Positions 11,490 through 22,955 of a stretch of DNA of 64,000 nt are shown piece by piece (the first letter of the stretch is position 1; the number at the start of each line of letters is the position of its first letter). This DNA is from Isoetes taiwanensis (taxonomy: Eukaryota; Streptophyta; Lycopodiopsida; Isoetales; Isoetaceae): NCBI GenBank assembly GCA_021234155.1, contig JAJEKV010000106.1, forward strand, positions 303,050 to 367,049. The letters are read 5' to 3'. The notes under the pieces are model-generated. The model was not told the origin of the DNA, did not search any database, and saw only the letters and a list, made by a program, of their open reading frames with translations. The position numbers were made by a program, and so were the translations under genes.

Positions 11490-13790
11490 TCCGGATCGAA
11501 GTGCATGCTCTTTGACTCGGGTAGGAGTTTGATGTGATTTAATAAAGTTAGTGAAGGCTTTGGACTTTGTCCACCATTCCGCTGACAAATGCGAAGGATT
11601 TGTCACCGCTTTTCTGTGGTCAACTTTCACCTTGTGCCTTGGTTACAAAGATTTGGAATATTCCATTCAAGGTTTTAACGCCAAGCATACTTTTTGGTGG
11701 CCGAGCTTGGCAGTTGTGGATCTTTGATTGATGCCCCGCATCAAGAGTATAATCCTTTGCTGGATCAAGGAAGACCTTTAAGTTGGTTAAGGATCTTGTG
11801 ATAGCCCCCCATTCCAATGGTTTCTGCTTGTTCAATTTAAGCGCTGGCAATGAAATCTCATTTTGTTTACTTGGTGGGTTCTCAAGGTGAATAAGTCAAT
11901 TACATCACCAATAAATGAGCATCAAACTTTGTTTTTATGAATCATTCTCGATGTGTTTGCTAATGACATTGCCACATCATTACTCTCACGCCGAAAACCA
12001 CAAATTGATCTTTTGTCGAAAGGAACCCCTAAATCAAGCTCTCCTTATAGAGAATGCATGGGCAAATAAGCCGAGATTAAGCCTAAATTTGATGAGTTGC
12101 TCAAGTGGTTTGATTCGGGCATAGTTCTTCACCTTTTGGTGCACCAGCTTTACCGGGTCAGAAAAAGGACAATTCTTGGCGATATGTGTATTGACTAACA
12201 AGTGTCTTTGAATAAGATTACTATAAAAAATAAGTTTCCTATTCCACGCGGTGGATAATCCTCGCTTGATCAATTATAAGGTGCTAAGGTTTTAGTCAGC
12301 CTAGATCTTAAGTCCGCTATTGGCAACTTAAAGTGGCTTTAAGACATGCATAAAACAAGCATTTAGAACGACTTTGACATTATGAGTTTCTCTTTAGTCA
12401 TGCCTTTGTCTCACAAATGCTACCGGCTTCCTATGGTGTTTTCACGGGGCTTAATCTTTGAGAAATGCATGGTCATTTTGTAGTTGTTTTCTTTGATGAT
12501 ATTTTATTTTAGCAAATCTTTAGAAGAACACTATTTGCATTTGAAAGAGGCCATGGTAAAAGAAAGGATCACGCCAATACTAAAAGTATATTCCGATGAT
12601 ATGAAACAACTCTATGCAACTGCCCCGATTATAAAGATATTTGGTTGATGGCTCAAACCGGGTAACACTCTTTGATATAAGATAATCTAATGGTTTCTTG
12701 TATAAGGGGTCCAAAGTTATGCATTGTTCAGGCTCTTTAGACAACTTATTCTTCTGAAGTCCATGATGCACCCATCACGGCCACGTGGGCTTATTGCTAC
12801 TTTGGCTAAGGTTGAACCCTATTTCCACTTGGCCCGCTTCATACGGATGTGATGGTTCATATGCCAACATACTAAGAAAGCTTCTAAGAAACCCTCATGG
12901 TATTTTCTGTTTCCTTTGCCTCTATTCCTCAAAGCAAGTGTGGAACAGTTACTATGGATTTCCATTGTAGGTTTTCCAATCGAGCTCCTGGAAGAATAAT
13001 ATGATTTGGACAGCTTGTGGATTGTTTGACTAAGCAAGCACACTTTATTTGTTCAAATAAACAATAAAAAGCTTATGATGTGCCGCAACTATTTTATTAA
13101 AGAGATATTTCACCGCATGGTCTCCCTAAGATCATTATTTCGCACTCTAGATACTAAGTTCACAAGCAAATTCTCGAAGGCCCTATTTATGCAACAATTG
13201 GAAACTCAATTATGGTTTTCCATCGCTTTTCATCCACGTAATCGATGGGCAACTCGAGTGGTAAATAAGGTTACTTCTTCCATCTTAAGAGGATTTGTCA
13301 ATGAACATCGTGTGGACATTGGGAACCCTACTTGCCTCTTGCCGAAGTTTGTTTATAATACCGCTCGGGGCCTACTAATAAGATGACACCTTTCGTGCAG
13401 CCTATGTCACCGGTTCTGAACCACTCTTTAGAGTGTGTGATGATGTTCCTGCCACATGATTTTATTCCTTGAGCATAAAGATCTTATAGACTTGGCTTCG
13501 TGCTCAGATTCAGATGCTCAAGCTTACTTTTCTCAAGAAATCATCATCATCTAAGATACAAGAAATCATGACTTTAAGGAAGGTGATCGGGTATGGATGA
13601 GGATTCACAAAGGCCACTTTAAGAAGACGCCGCGAAGAAAGCACCTTAAGTTGGCTCGATTCCATGGACTCTCTAAGTCATTAGTTATCAAATGAGAATG
13701 CATATAAGCTATGCATTACCTCAAGGTTGGAAAATGCATGATGTTGTTAATGTCTCATTTTAAAAGCCTATCAAGGAAAAGATTTGCCCC
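11490..13790 (+). pseudogene. Pol remnant: protease, RT, integrase
   Basis: A protease-like HALFDSG motif lies near 11,505-11,525. RT fragments follow at about 12,110-12,560, including a LDLKS block, a FEKCMVI stretch and a SKSLEEHYLHLKEAM stretch typical of gypsy RT. The integrase lies at about 13,015-13,400 with DTKFTSKF, LETQLWFSIAFHP and VNEHRVD followed by FVYNTARG, all landmarks of the integrase core. A basic KKTPRRKHLKLA stretch near 13,620 marks its C-terminal part. Many indels break the frame. No RNase H stretch is clear between RT and integrase. Confidence 0.7.
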
Positions 13791-14097
13791 AAGTAGGGCT
13801 TAATAAGCCGAACCGTAATTGATTGAAAGATTCTCAAGTTTTGAGCCTAAACAATTAATGATAAATCCACTAGTGGTTCTAAGCAATATTTTGGTTAAGT
13901 TTGTCATCAAGCCTTTGGAGGACGTTTCATGTCTGGGTGGGTAATTTATTAGAGGCCTATTCGATATTCTCGCGATGAATATAATCTAAGGCACAAGACA
14001 TTGGGGAGGCTCTTGTGTAGCCTCTAAACGAGGCTGAAAAGATTATGCTAAGATGGCAAAAGGACTCTATCCCTCGCAGCAGGACCACAAGGATGTC

Positions 14098-14108
14098 AAG
14101 GGGAGGGA
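14098..14108 (+). other. Polypurine tract of family B gypsy
   Basis: AAGGGGAGGGA lies 11 bases upstream of the right LTR, the expected position for the plus-strand primer. Confidence 0.55.
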
Positions 14109-14119
14109 ATGCACAGTCA

Positions 14120-14313
14120 TGGGACGGACGCTCTATAGAGGTTGCATGCATCCATAGGGGTTGCATGCATCCCTAGAGGGGTTGCATGCATCCACAGAGG
14201 GTTTGCTAGCTATAAAAGAGGCTCCTGAGGAGAGCTCATGGGGCATTGAGTATCCGTGTTGAGTCAAAGGGTTAAGTGGCGAGTATAGCTAGCACGCCAT
14301 TTGTGCGCTTCTA
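14120..14313 (+). repeat. 3' LTR of family B gypsy
   Basis: It starts TGGGACGGACGC and shares the GCATGCATCC subrepeats, the GCTATAAAAGAGGC promoter motif and the 'gagctcatggggcattgagtatccgtg' region with the left LTR. Here the subrepeat array is clearer, with three spaced copies of GGTTGCATGCATCC. Confidence 0.7.
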
Positions 14314-14734
14314 TACGATCCAAAACACGTAATTAAACTAATTTTGATCTTTGACCATGTCTCTATTTTTATGATCACTTTAAGCGCAAAACATGGAGAT
14401 CATATCCTAAGTGTATAACTACAAATTCCATCTCGTATTTTTCACCTTACAAGAAAAACTTACATCGATGTCCAAAAAGCCGAAGACAAAAAGTAGCTCA
14501 TACTGAGGTTAAAATATAGTAAGGATTTGCATATATGATATCTCTATAATAAGTCCATATTTGTCACCAATAATAAAGCCACAGAAAAAGACATTACTTA
14601 ACTTGAAATATAACAACCAACACAAGGCCCCCAAACATGAACTACTATATATAACCATTATTATATTGCCTAAAAACCATGATATATGTGGTTTCTTATG
14701 CATGAATATATTTGACAGAAGAAAACCACATGCC
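14314..14734. other. No recognised gene
   Basis: AT-rich sequence. Phrases here such as 'aacaaccaacac' are the reverse complement of 'tgttggttgtt' in the adjacent tandem repeat, hinting at a foldback element that I could not delimit. Confidence 0.3.
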
Positions 14735-14888
14735 ATAGTGGTTTATTAAAATTGATAGTGATTTTCAATGTTGGTTGTTAATCATATAGTGGTTTGTTAA
14801 AAATGGTAGTGGTTTTCTATGTTGGTTATCAATCCTATAGTCATTTATTAAAACTAGTAGTGGTTTACGTGATAGTTTCATGTCTATG
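14735..14888 (+). repeat. 51-bp tandem repeat, three copies
   Basis: Units start at 14,735, 14,786 and 14,837, each beginning ATAGT(GG/CA)TTT(A/G)TTAAAA and containing a 'tagtggttt' core. The third copy is more diverged. Confidence 0.75.
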
Positions 14889-15649
14889 TAATAGTCCATT
14901 AAAACTAGCCACTTCCACATCCACTAGTAAAGTTGGATTCCAACCCTCCTTCCACATTTGACTCCAATGATCTCATGGGACTTGCAAAGCCCACTCCTCC
15001 GAGGGAGGCATCTCGTCCTGAATTAACAGGAGCTCATAGCACGACTTGACAAAGTTGGTAGAATCAATACAATGAAAAGCGTTCTTGGATATAAAGGTTA
15101 ATTATTTTATGGTTTACGATTTGAAGTATATATATATATATATATATATATATAAGTTGAAAGCTAGGCATTTAAATCATTGTGTCTTGCTTGGAATTCC
15201 AAATACTTCATTGCTAGATTTCCACTCATTACTATAAATCAAGTCAACTATTTCTTGGTTTCCCAGTAATGCCCGACCTAATTACAGGGAAAAGACATTA
15301 ACTATAATGGTTGAAGGGCAACCTTGAAGCCGCAGGTACGATTCCGCCATCTCAAGTTGAACCTTATTGACGCATTCGCTTTCAAGAAGTTAATACGTGA
15401 GTGAAGCCGAGTCGTACTTTTATTTTACTTGAGAAACTCGACCCACCAATACAGTGCCTTCCCGGACCAGGCCAGCTTTTCAGATAACTAACTAATTCTT
15501 CAAGGGTTAGGAAAGTTTAGATCTACTCTCCTCATCGTCTCCGAGGATCATGCAATACAAGCAAGAAAACGCCTAACCTCCAAATAGGGCACCTTATAGA
15601 GTCAGCCATTCTCAAAAAATTAGAGCTGAGAAATGTATAGCGTAGGATG
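14889..15649. other. No recognised gene; probable upstream part of a gypsy fragment
   Basis: The stretch contains a 28-bp TA run and then sequence leading into the gypsy RT fragment at 15,650. A weak LKGNLEAAGTIPPS-like stretch near 15,320 may be the region between protease and RT, but it is not diagnostic. Confidence 0.3.
15126..15154. repeat. TA dinucleotide microsatellite
   Basis: About 14 uninterrupted TA units. Confidence 0.9.
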
Positions 15650-16790
15650 TTAGAGCTTACGCCTAATATGGCCAAGCTGTTCACTTTACATCACGCATCC
15701 TAATCAAAAAGAAAGATAAGGATACTCTGATGCGGATTATAGAGCTCTCAATAAGTTGATCAAGGTTAAAGATAGATTTCTAGTACCCGTGGTCGATTTA
15801 TTTATTCATGAGTTAATGAGGTGCCCGGTATTTAGCAAAATCGATGAAATCGATATCACCAACCGGAATAAAGGAAGAAGACATTGGTAAAACGGCATTC
15901 AACAACTTTTGGTCACTATGAGTTTCAGTGGTAATGCCTTGGTCTAACCAATGCTCCGCAACTTTCTCGTCATTCTACATGGGGAGAGTTTTAGCACCCG
16001 CATTAGAAGAAGTGTTGTAGTCTTTGACGCATATACTTATATATAGTAGAACTATTGAGGAACAAATAAAGACCTTCAATGTGTTTTTGACCTTCCTCGA
16101 GGCAAAATAAGCCGCTTGTTAATGAGTCCAAAAAGCAAAGTGTCTCTTTATGCCAGTTGATATTTAGGTCATATCATATCCCAAAGAAGGCATAACGCGA
16201 TGGATCCCAAAAAGATTAGGGTTATCATTGATTGGCCTCGCCTGAAAACCCAAGGACTTACGATCTTTGTACGCTTATGCAAGCATTTCATCTAAGATTG
16301 CAAAGGATTTTTAAAAGTAACCTTTATTTTGCAAAGGTTTTTGCAAAGAAAGATATTCCTTTGTTTGAACTGGAAGTCAAGAAGCTGAATTTTGAAAGAG
16401 AACATGGCAACTGAATCCATTAGTGCCACCTGGACTGAACAGTTTTTGATGTTTTTGTTCCATGCAAGTGGAAATGCTAATTTGCAAGATTTATGTGATG
16501 GACATCCATTAGCTTATGTCACGAATGCTCAAGTCTTTGGAACAAAAAGTATAGTACATATGAAAAGGAATTGATTGCCTTTAGTTCATGCACTCAAGAA
16601 GTGGAGACATTATCTTATGGGATCCAAGTTTGTGGCGCCAGCTTTGATCAAAGAAAGCTCAAAACATATCCAAACGCTAGATATTATCGCAATTAAAGCT
16701 TATTGACACTATAAAGGATTTTGAAGGAATGCAAATTTTGAATATAAACCCGGAAGGAGAACCGAAGTTGTAGATGCATTGCTTCCCGAT
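15650..16790 (+). pseudogene. Gypsy RT-RNase H fragment
   Basis: The RT fragment carries an IKKKDKD block near 15,700, a FGHYEFQW block near 15,905 and a GHIISQ-like turn near 16,165. RNase H follows, with DGHPLAYV (16,500), STYEKELIAF in an adjacent frame (16,560), KKWRHYLMGSKFV (16,600) and a final EYKPGRR...VVDALLP near 16,745. These are standard landmarks of gypsy RT and RNase H. There is no integrase: the LTR at 16,794 starts immediately after RNase H, so integrase has been deleted or the join is secondary. Several frameshifts break the reading frame. Confidence 0.7.
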
Positions 16791-16793
16791 AAA

Positions 16794-17150
16794 TGTTATT
16801 ACAACTAATCTCTATTAGATAATAATATCTACCTTTGTGACCGGACATTTTAACGTAAAAGGTTCATCCGGAAATAGGGTAATCTGATCTTATAAATATA
16901 ACTGTTTCTTCTCTTCTGATCATGGAAAATTCGGCTTTGTGCTCTAAGAACTCCTGCGCCTTGTAGTAGTGCTGATCAAACTTGCCTTCTATTAATTCAG
17001 AACTCTTGGTTGCAGTCTTAATAGCAAGTAACAAATCTTCTGGAAGGCTTGGCCCGGTTGGGTGGTTTTAAACCTCCTAAAGATTGGAGAGCTTTACTTG
17101 TTTATCTGAGTTTTGTATCTTGAAGTGTGGTTCTTTCTTTTGTTGTATCA
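16794..17150 (+). repeat. LTR, plus orientation (family A)
   Basis: This 357-bp unit begins TGTTATTACAAC and ends TGTTGTATCA, and it is the inverted counterpart of 7,493-7,846. It contains 'cttataaatata', a TATA-like motif, near 16,890. The pol fragment directly before it lacks a polypurine tract, so it may not be the native 3' LTR of that fragment. Confidence 0.7.
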
Positions 17151-18590
17151 CTTGCATGGATTTGCCTCTAGTCTTGAACTCATATTATTGGGTAGATTTC
17201 TGCCATTGTTTTTTGCGAATTTTCTGAGAGAATTCATGCATTCATCTATTCTTCCCTGTACAAGGAACCATCTTGGAGATTCATCTACAAAAAGGCAAAG
17301 ATCAAGGCCGTGTATAGAATTCTCGGTATGGAGCATATGACATAGAGTTGCCTCCAAGATGAAGAAAGATATGACAGAAATGGGAAGTATCATGTAGCCA
17401 AAGGAAAGAGATAAATGTACACATCCCTACAAAGCCTCTCTTGAGGGGCCTATAGGTTCTGCTGGTTTAACAAAAGACGGAGACCCGCACTTCCTGTGCT
17501 AAATCAAAGGAGTACTGAAAAGTAAAATACATCCAATAATTTGAATCCATGGAGGTCAAGAGTGTGCAGACAAATGAGAGAGTACAGACAATTTTAATCT
17601 CTCCTTTTTCAGAAAAGAATTGAGAGACTACTTTAAGACCAGCACCGCGAAAGCACCTTGATGGCTTCTTTATGTGATTATTTATGTTATGCCCGGTTAG
17701 ATATTTTCCACGTACCCACATTTTATTGTAATTGTAAAATGTGAATTTGTCGGTTTGCGTGACTCGAAAGGCACCTCGCTTTTGGAAATACATGGGCAGG
17801 TATGTTCACTTGCTAATTATATGTTCAATGCAAGTAAAGTAACTAATGAAGTTCTGGGTAAAAGAAAGCTAGGGTGTCTTACATTTGGCCAAATGTAGAG
17901 TAAGAGATGTATCACATTTCAAATACATAACCCTTTTTTCAGTATGTACATAATAGCTATATTAAGGAAGCTTTTTTTTCGAAATTACTTGCCGCGTCAA
18001 TTAAAACGCAATCATGAAGTAGATTTCATTCCCGCCGCTATAACCACTCCAAGAAACGCCCGAACGTTAGGCGAATTTCCCACTTTCTAGCTAAAACTTC
18101 GGCCAGCTCCAAGATTTCCCTCCTTCTTGCCAGAATTCCTCCAGCTAACCTTAAACCACGCAAGCATCACGATGAACAACGAAAAAACAGAAATGACGCG
18201 GATTGCAATATCGGGAATATGACAAAGAGAATGAAGCGTAAGATTGATGAAATTATTAAATTTATATACGATCAGGTTCAAGATTTTGCCCCGTAAAGTA
18301 AAGGGAGGGCTTTAGCAAAGGAAAACTGCTCGATGAAAGGTTGCACTTTTTTTTGAACCCGCCATTGGAAATCCAAATGCTAAAATTGTGAAGGATACCA
18401 TGCTACAAAATATCCGGAAGGTCCGGGCAGGAAGTGAAACAAAACAAATAGCAATGATAAATTAGCAGCCTAAGCATTCCCTCATATCAATGATTGTTGG
18501 TGAGAATGGAAAACTCAAGCAAAAAGGAGTAGCCCCCGGAATTCTTCAAGTGCAAGCAAGAAACCTTACAAAAGTCGCAATTAGAAGAAA
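17151..18590. other. No recognised gene; possible upstream part of the DDE-like gene
   Basis: The ORFs at 17,148-17,393 (-) and 17,467-17,793 (-) are not recognisable. If the DDE-like gene has further 5' exons or a promoter they lie here, but I could not identify them. Confidence 0.3.
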
Positions 18591-21500
18591 GTGCATGTCA
18601 TTATCGAGCTAACATGTGGGCACCGGCAGAAGGCAACCTGTATGCACATGCTTCCGGAATCAACCAAATACTTGGTAAATGATTTTTGGTTAACCCACAC
18701 CAAAACTTCTCCCAAGTACAGGGATGTCAGGAAGAAAATGACACTTCCAATCCAGTTTTTGGACATGCCCCAGGTCAGTTTTAAGCTTTTTAATTCTCTT
18801 TGTTGCAAGCTCGATAGAAGCTAGCTTCTGAGTACCCTGGATAAGTTTAGTAATCCTATTTGCATTCCATGCAAGGGATGTATCTGATATACATTGAAGT
18901 ACATCCAACTATACTAATCATATTTTTTCACTTAGAGGCACTGACTGAGCTATTCTTAACAGGAAAAGTACTTGGATGTACTTCCAATCACATCCAATGT
19001 GGCAGAAAGCAGAAAATGTGCTGAAAGTCAGGTTGTGTTTTTACAGTCTCGGTTTCTGTAGTTTCCAAATACATGCTAGTACATTCTGAGCTTTCCTGAA
19101 CTCAAGATACTGTTGAAAGATAGGGTTATACATAAAAGTATTTATATGTACTTCAGGGAAAATTTTAAGGGACCTATAATTTTGTATAAGTATAATGAAT
19201 TGGCCATTCCTTGTAAAATATGCCCTCAAAAGTGTAGCCTGAACTGGCCATTTTTCCTATTTTTTTCTAATGTGGATGCAACCCAATTGGCAATTTTTGA
19301 ACCAAATATCTAATAATGTGTAGCTCAAATGGCAAATTTTAACTAGATTCTTATTAAGTATATAGCTAGTTGCCCAAACATAAAGAAGCCGCTACCCTAT
19401 ATAAATGTGTTTAAGTTACATGTTATATGAATTTGAATTCATACCCCATGTATTTCAATAATGCACAGATTGCTGGTAGGGAGAATTGAAAATCAGATGC
19501 CAGAGTCTTCGTAAAGAGGATTGAAAAGTACCTCGACATTTGATTTTCCAAAAGAGCGGGATTATTCTTAGTTGGTAGATATATTTAGAAATAAAAATTT
19601 CTAATAATGATGGCCCCCCATAAGTGACGAATTTATGAGGAGGCCTCTTAATGAATTAAGATTTGACGAACTTAAAGGCATTATAGGATTTAGCCAAGTG
19701 GCCTAAATGGCCATTCCATAAGCATATCTAGTTCTCACTTAGGATTGAATTGGCCCCAAAGTCGATGCCATTCCAATTAGCAAACATCTAATTGGCCATT
19801 CTAATGTCGTAATGGGCAATAAAGTGCCACGAAATGGCGAATCTGCAGATAGTCCGTAGGTAAGGCATCCTACTCAAGCCGGCGGTCACATTTTGCCTGA
19901 ACCTGTAATTTGTGGCCAAATGGTCAGCCGGGGCCACTAAAATTTTCGTTGATGTACTTCTCTCCTTAAGAAAAGTATGAATACGTACATCTGTAACACA
20001 GTGGCACTGTGTGTGACCTGGTTGCATATTGAGTTTTGTATGTACATCTGGAATGCTTTGGAGTATATTTTCTACATATTTATACATATCATGTACATAT
20101 TATGTACGATGATGTGTTCTAGTATTTGAACGTATATCAAATCATGGCCTGACTGCCATAGAACTAATGCAATGTCTGCAACATCTTTGAATTCGTAAGT
20201 AGTTTTAATTTATATTTTACTTATACATGCTGCTTTTTTCCTTGTAGAGTGAATTATATGAGATGTTCAAAGATGAACATCCTGAAGTGAAGATTAGCGT
20301 CAGAATATTCGAGCTGCTTACGCCTACGTGTGTGAGAAGGTTGAAAGAGAGGAACACATGCTGTTGCGTGAAGCATGAACAAGCTGAGCTATACAGAAAA
20401 GCATTTAGCATCCTAAGGAGCAAATTTCATGCCAATTGTACGTGTTCTTGCGGTGTTTGTGCAGCAGATGAGAATAATGGCGTCTGTCAAGCTCCTTCTA
20501 AAACATTTCAAAATGTTAGCGCTATGTGGAGAGCTACGGTCTGTGACAAGGAAGGTGAAGAGTGGCATAGTTTGGAATGTGACAAGGGAGAATGCCAGAG
20601 CTGTGGCACTGAAAGTATTCAAATCTGTCCTAAGGAGAAAGAGTCGCAGATTGAAAACATTGAATGGCAAGTTTACAAGTATGTGAACGAGCCTTCCAAA
20701 GCTGGCACTTCAAGGAGGTTGAAGCTTGTTACTGAAAGCGGGAGTCCAGGCACACGTTTCATCACCTTACAAAGTTCACTATTCACAATTTTTCAGCAAG
20801 TTGGCAGAGCAAACAATTCAAGAAATCAGTGCAAAATTTGAGGGATGATTCTGTTTTGTCAGTAATGGACTTTGCAGAGAACTATACTTTGCAGCCACTT
20901 AGGGAGGTTCAGTCTGAACATTGGAACAATGACCAGATAACTATTTTGGTGCACATAACCATGATGAAAGTCAATGGCGAGCTGAAAAAAACTGTTCATT
21001 TGTATGTTTCCGATGTTATGAAGCATGATGCTTTCTTTGTTCAGGCTGCACTCAAGAAACACCATACTTGGATGATGCAAAAAGGTTTTGGCCCATCAAA
21101 TACCATGTCATGTGGTTTGATGGGTGTGCTGCTCAGTTTAAGTGTTCTCGCGCATTTTATTTGAATGTGGTCCAGTATTATAACAGGTATAGAATTAGGA
21201 TGTAGTGGAATTATTTTGGCTCAGCCCATGGGAAAGGAGAACATGACGGGCAGGCTGCTTTGGAGAAAAGGTTCCTTGCAGACGAGCAAAGGAAAGAGAA
21301 TGGTATTCCGATTTTGGGTGCCAACTCTGCTTGCAGTTTGCTCAAACAAAAGAAGTGCAAAATGGACAGAGTCATATATGGGAGGTCATGGCAAAAGACA
21401 TTAACAAGGACCCTCGTTCAGATTGTGAGACATTGCCTGGTACTCTAGCTATACATTGTGTATCTGCTATTAATCCAGCTGACCCAACACTTGTCATGCA

Positions 21501-22053
21501 TAGATCCCTGTCATATTTTTGCAATGGTTGCTTGAATTTCAGATGGGGAGAATGTGAGAATCTCCAGTATTGTGGTGCGTGGAAGCTGCACAAACTGGAG
21601 CCTAGTTCGGCCCAGGTTGATGAACAATAAGAGCTAGTTGGTTTTTATGCAGCTGATGAGCAAGAACTATCCGAAGTACTCCAAATTGGAGACATATTTG
21701 CATCTTTTGCTGCTCCAGAGAATCATGAAAATGTTCCATACTTCGTCCTCCTATGCGTGAAGGAGATGCATACTCTTCAGGAAGATGTGATTGACGACTA
21801 TGGAAATAGAACGCTTGCTAGTGACAGGGTTATAGCTGATCATTACTATCAAATGCTACAAGGCACAAACCACAAGTACAAGTTGTTGGATGACAAAATA
21901 GTATTGGTACCAGCTGAATCTGTAATTGGAGCAAAGTTCACCATGCAGCAGGTCAAGCATAAGTTGAAGGGGGCACGTACAGCATATAGGATCACACGAG
22001 AGGTGCATGACATGCTTATATCAAGCCTACCTGAGATTGTTGAGTGCATATGA
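18591..22053 (+). pseudogene. DDE-like (transposase-like) gene with one intron, broken
   Basis: Exon 1 (to 18,773) contains NDFWLTHTKTSP and ends FLDMPQ. Exon 2 (from 20,248) opens SELYEMFKDEHPEVKIS and continues into a cysteine-rich region with CTCSCGVC and WHSLECDKGECQSCG. Then come MDFAENY (20,868), VSDVMKHD (21,008), WFDGCAAQFK (21,111), SAHGKGEHDG (21,220) and a C-terminal domain to 22,053. I recognise this order (DFAENY, SD-x-x-KHD, DGCA-x-Q-x-K, HGKG-x-x-D) from uncharacterised multicopy proteins in animals and other eukaryotes. The spaced acidic residues suggest an RNase H/DDE fold, which is inference. It spans three frames, with stops near 21,199 and at 21,628. Confidence 0.7.
18774..20247 (+). 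other. Intron of the DDE-like gene
   Basis: Donor CAG|GTCAGT at 18,773/18,774 and acceptor TTTTTTCCTTGTAG ending at 20,247 join the two coding exons in frame (MPQ to SELY). The 1.47-kb intron is rich in TGTAC and GTACAT phrases. The joined region agrees in order with what I recall of intronless relatives. Confidence 0.65.
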
Positions 22054-22508
22054 CTAAGTTCTGTACAAAGGAACTTTCATATTTGCCATCATCTTCTGTT
22101 AAGTTCAAAAAACTAGTCAATTTCTGCAAGTTCTTTCTTACTTCTTTTTTACTTTGAAGTACATTTTGATACTTCAATTTCAGTGTCACACAATGTCTTC
22201 TGTTTCCACGCAAAATGTAAATCAGAAAGTATAAAATGTTCATCAACTGTTGCATGAAGAAGTTAAAACTATTCTATGAACTTGTTCTGTTATAAAGGAT
22301 TTCAATAGCTTTGTTCTGTGAATAGCTTTTTCTTTGATTTATGAAACAAAGCAGAAAGTGCAACATGTCGATCGATGTATGGAGACAAAAACTCTTGTAT
22401 TACATATCATAACAAGATATACAACCTGTTCACAGAAGATATGAAGCTAATATATACAAGTTTGTTGTTCATGTTTTAACTTAACATTAAATTACATTCA
22501 AAATCTAG
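22054..22508. other. Intergenic gap between two convergent coding segments
   Basis: AT-rich sequence between the end of the plus-strand DDE-like gene and the end of the minus-strand HAD phosphatase gene. The genes are tail to tail with about 455 bp between stop codons. Confidence 0.5.
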
Positions 22509-22955
22509 TCACAGTCGATGTGACGCCAGTATGTTATTTTCCTTGTAGCTTTTCCATAGTCTGGACATGCCATCTCTGTCCCTGTAGCCATCTGAAATCA
22601 TTTGCCTCCATACAGCCGTTGTTTGTACGTCGAGTGGATTGCGTAAAGGGTTCTGCTTCACATACTGTTGCAGGTCTGGTGCTAACAACAGACCCTCGAG
22701 CCATGGTTTCAAAATTGTCAAGAGACCTGTGTCTTCCACATCCTTTTCTGACCATGAAGGTGGGTATATGCAATTTTCGGAGGGATTGAAAAGCATCTTG
22801 TACTCGGAGTCATCTACTATTAGTGTGTTACTCTCATTCCTGTCCGGATACTTCTCGTATATAAACTCAATTGGCTTTAGATACAAAGGTTTATCTTCAA
22901 AAGGTGCAATTCAGAAAGGCAGCTCCAAACGCTTGTTTCCATCAGCAGAATTTTA
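22509..22955 (-). pseudogene. FCP1/NIF-like HAD phosphatase, C-terminal half
   Basis: Read on the minus strand, the segment gives KPLYLKPIEFIYEKYP, then SNTLIVDDSEYKMLFNP, then a long acidic and helical tail. The order fits the second half of FCP1/NIF-like HAD phosphatases: a 'KPL.LK.L' block, 'SNTL(L/I)(I/V)DDS.YK....NP' with the catalytic DD, and a C-terminal tail. Those enzymes remove phosphate from serine residues, for example in the RNA polymerase II tail. One possible stop lies near 22,909. The gene is cut at 22,955 by the 5' LTR of the chromovirus, and the N-terminal half resumes at 57,615. Confidence 0.75.

Larger units (their letters stand above)
10140..14313 (+). mobile_element. Ty3/gypsy LTR retrotransposon, decayed (family B)
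   Basis: Two direct repeats of about 194 bp flank gag-like and pol-like sequence in the order protease, RT, integrase, which is the gypsy order. A primer-binding site follows the left repeat and a purine tract precedes the right one. Every coding domain is broken by many frameshifts and stops. At 4.2 kb the element is shorter than a typical complete gypsy element, and I could not find a clean RNase H. No target-site duplication is obvious. The integrase lacks any visible C-terminal chromodomain. Confidence 0.75.
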
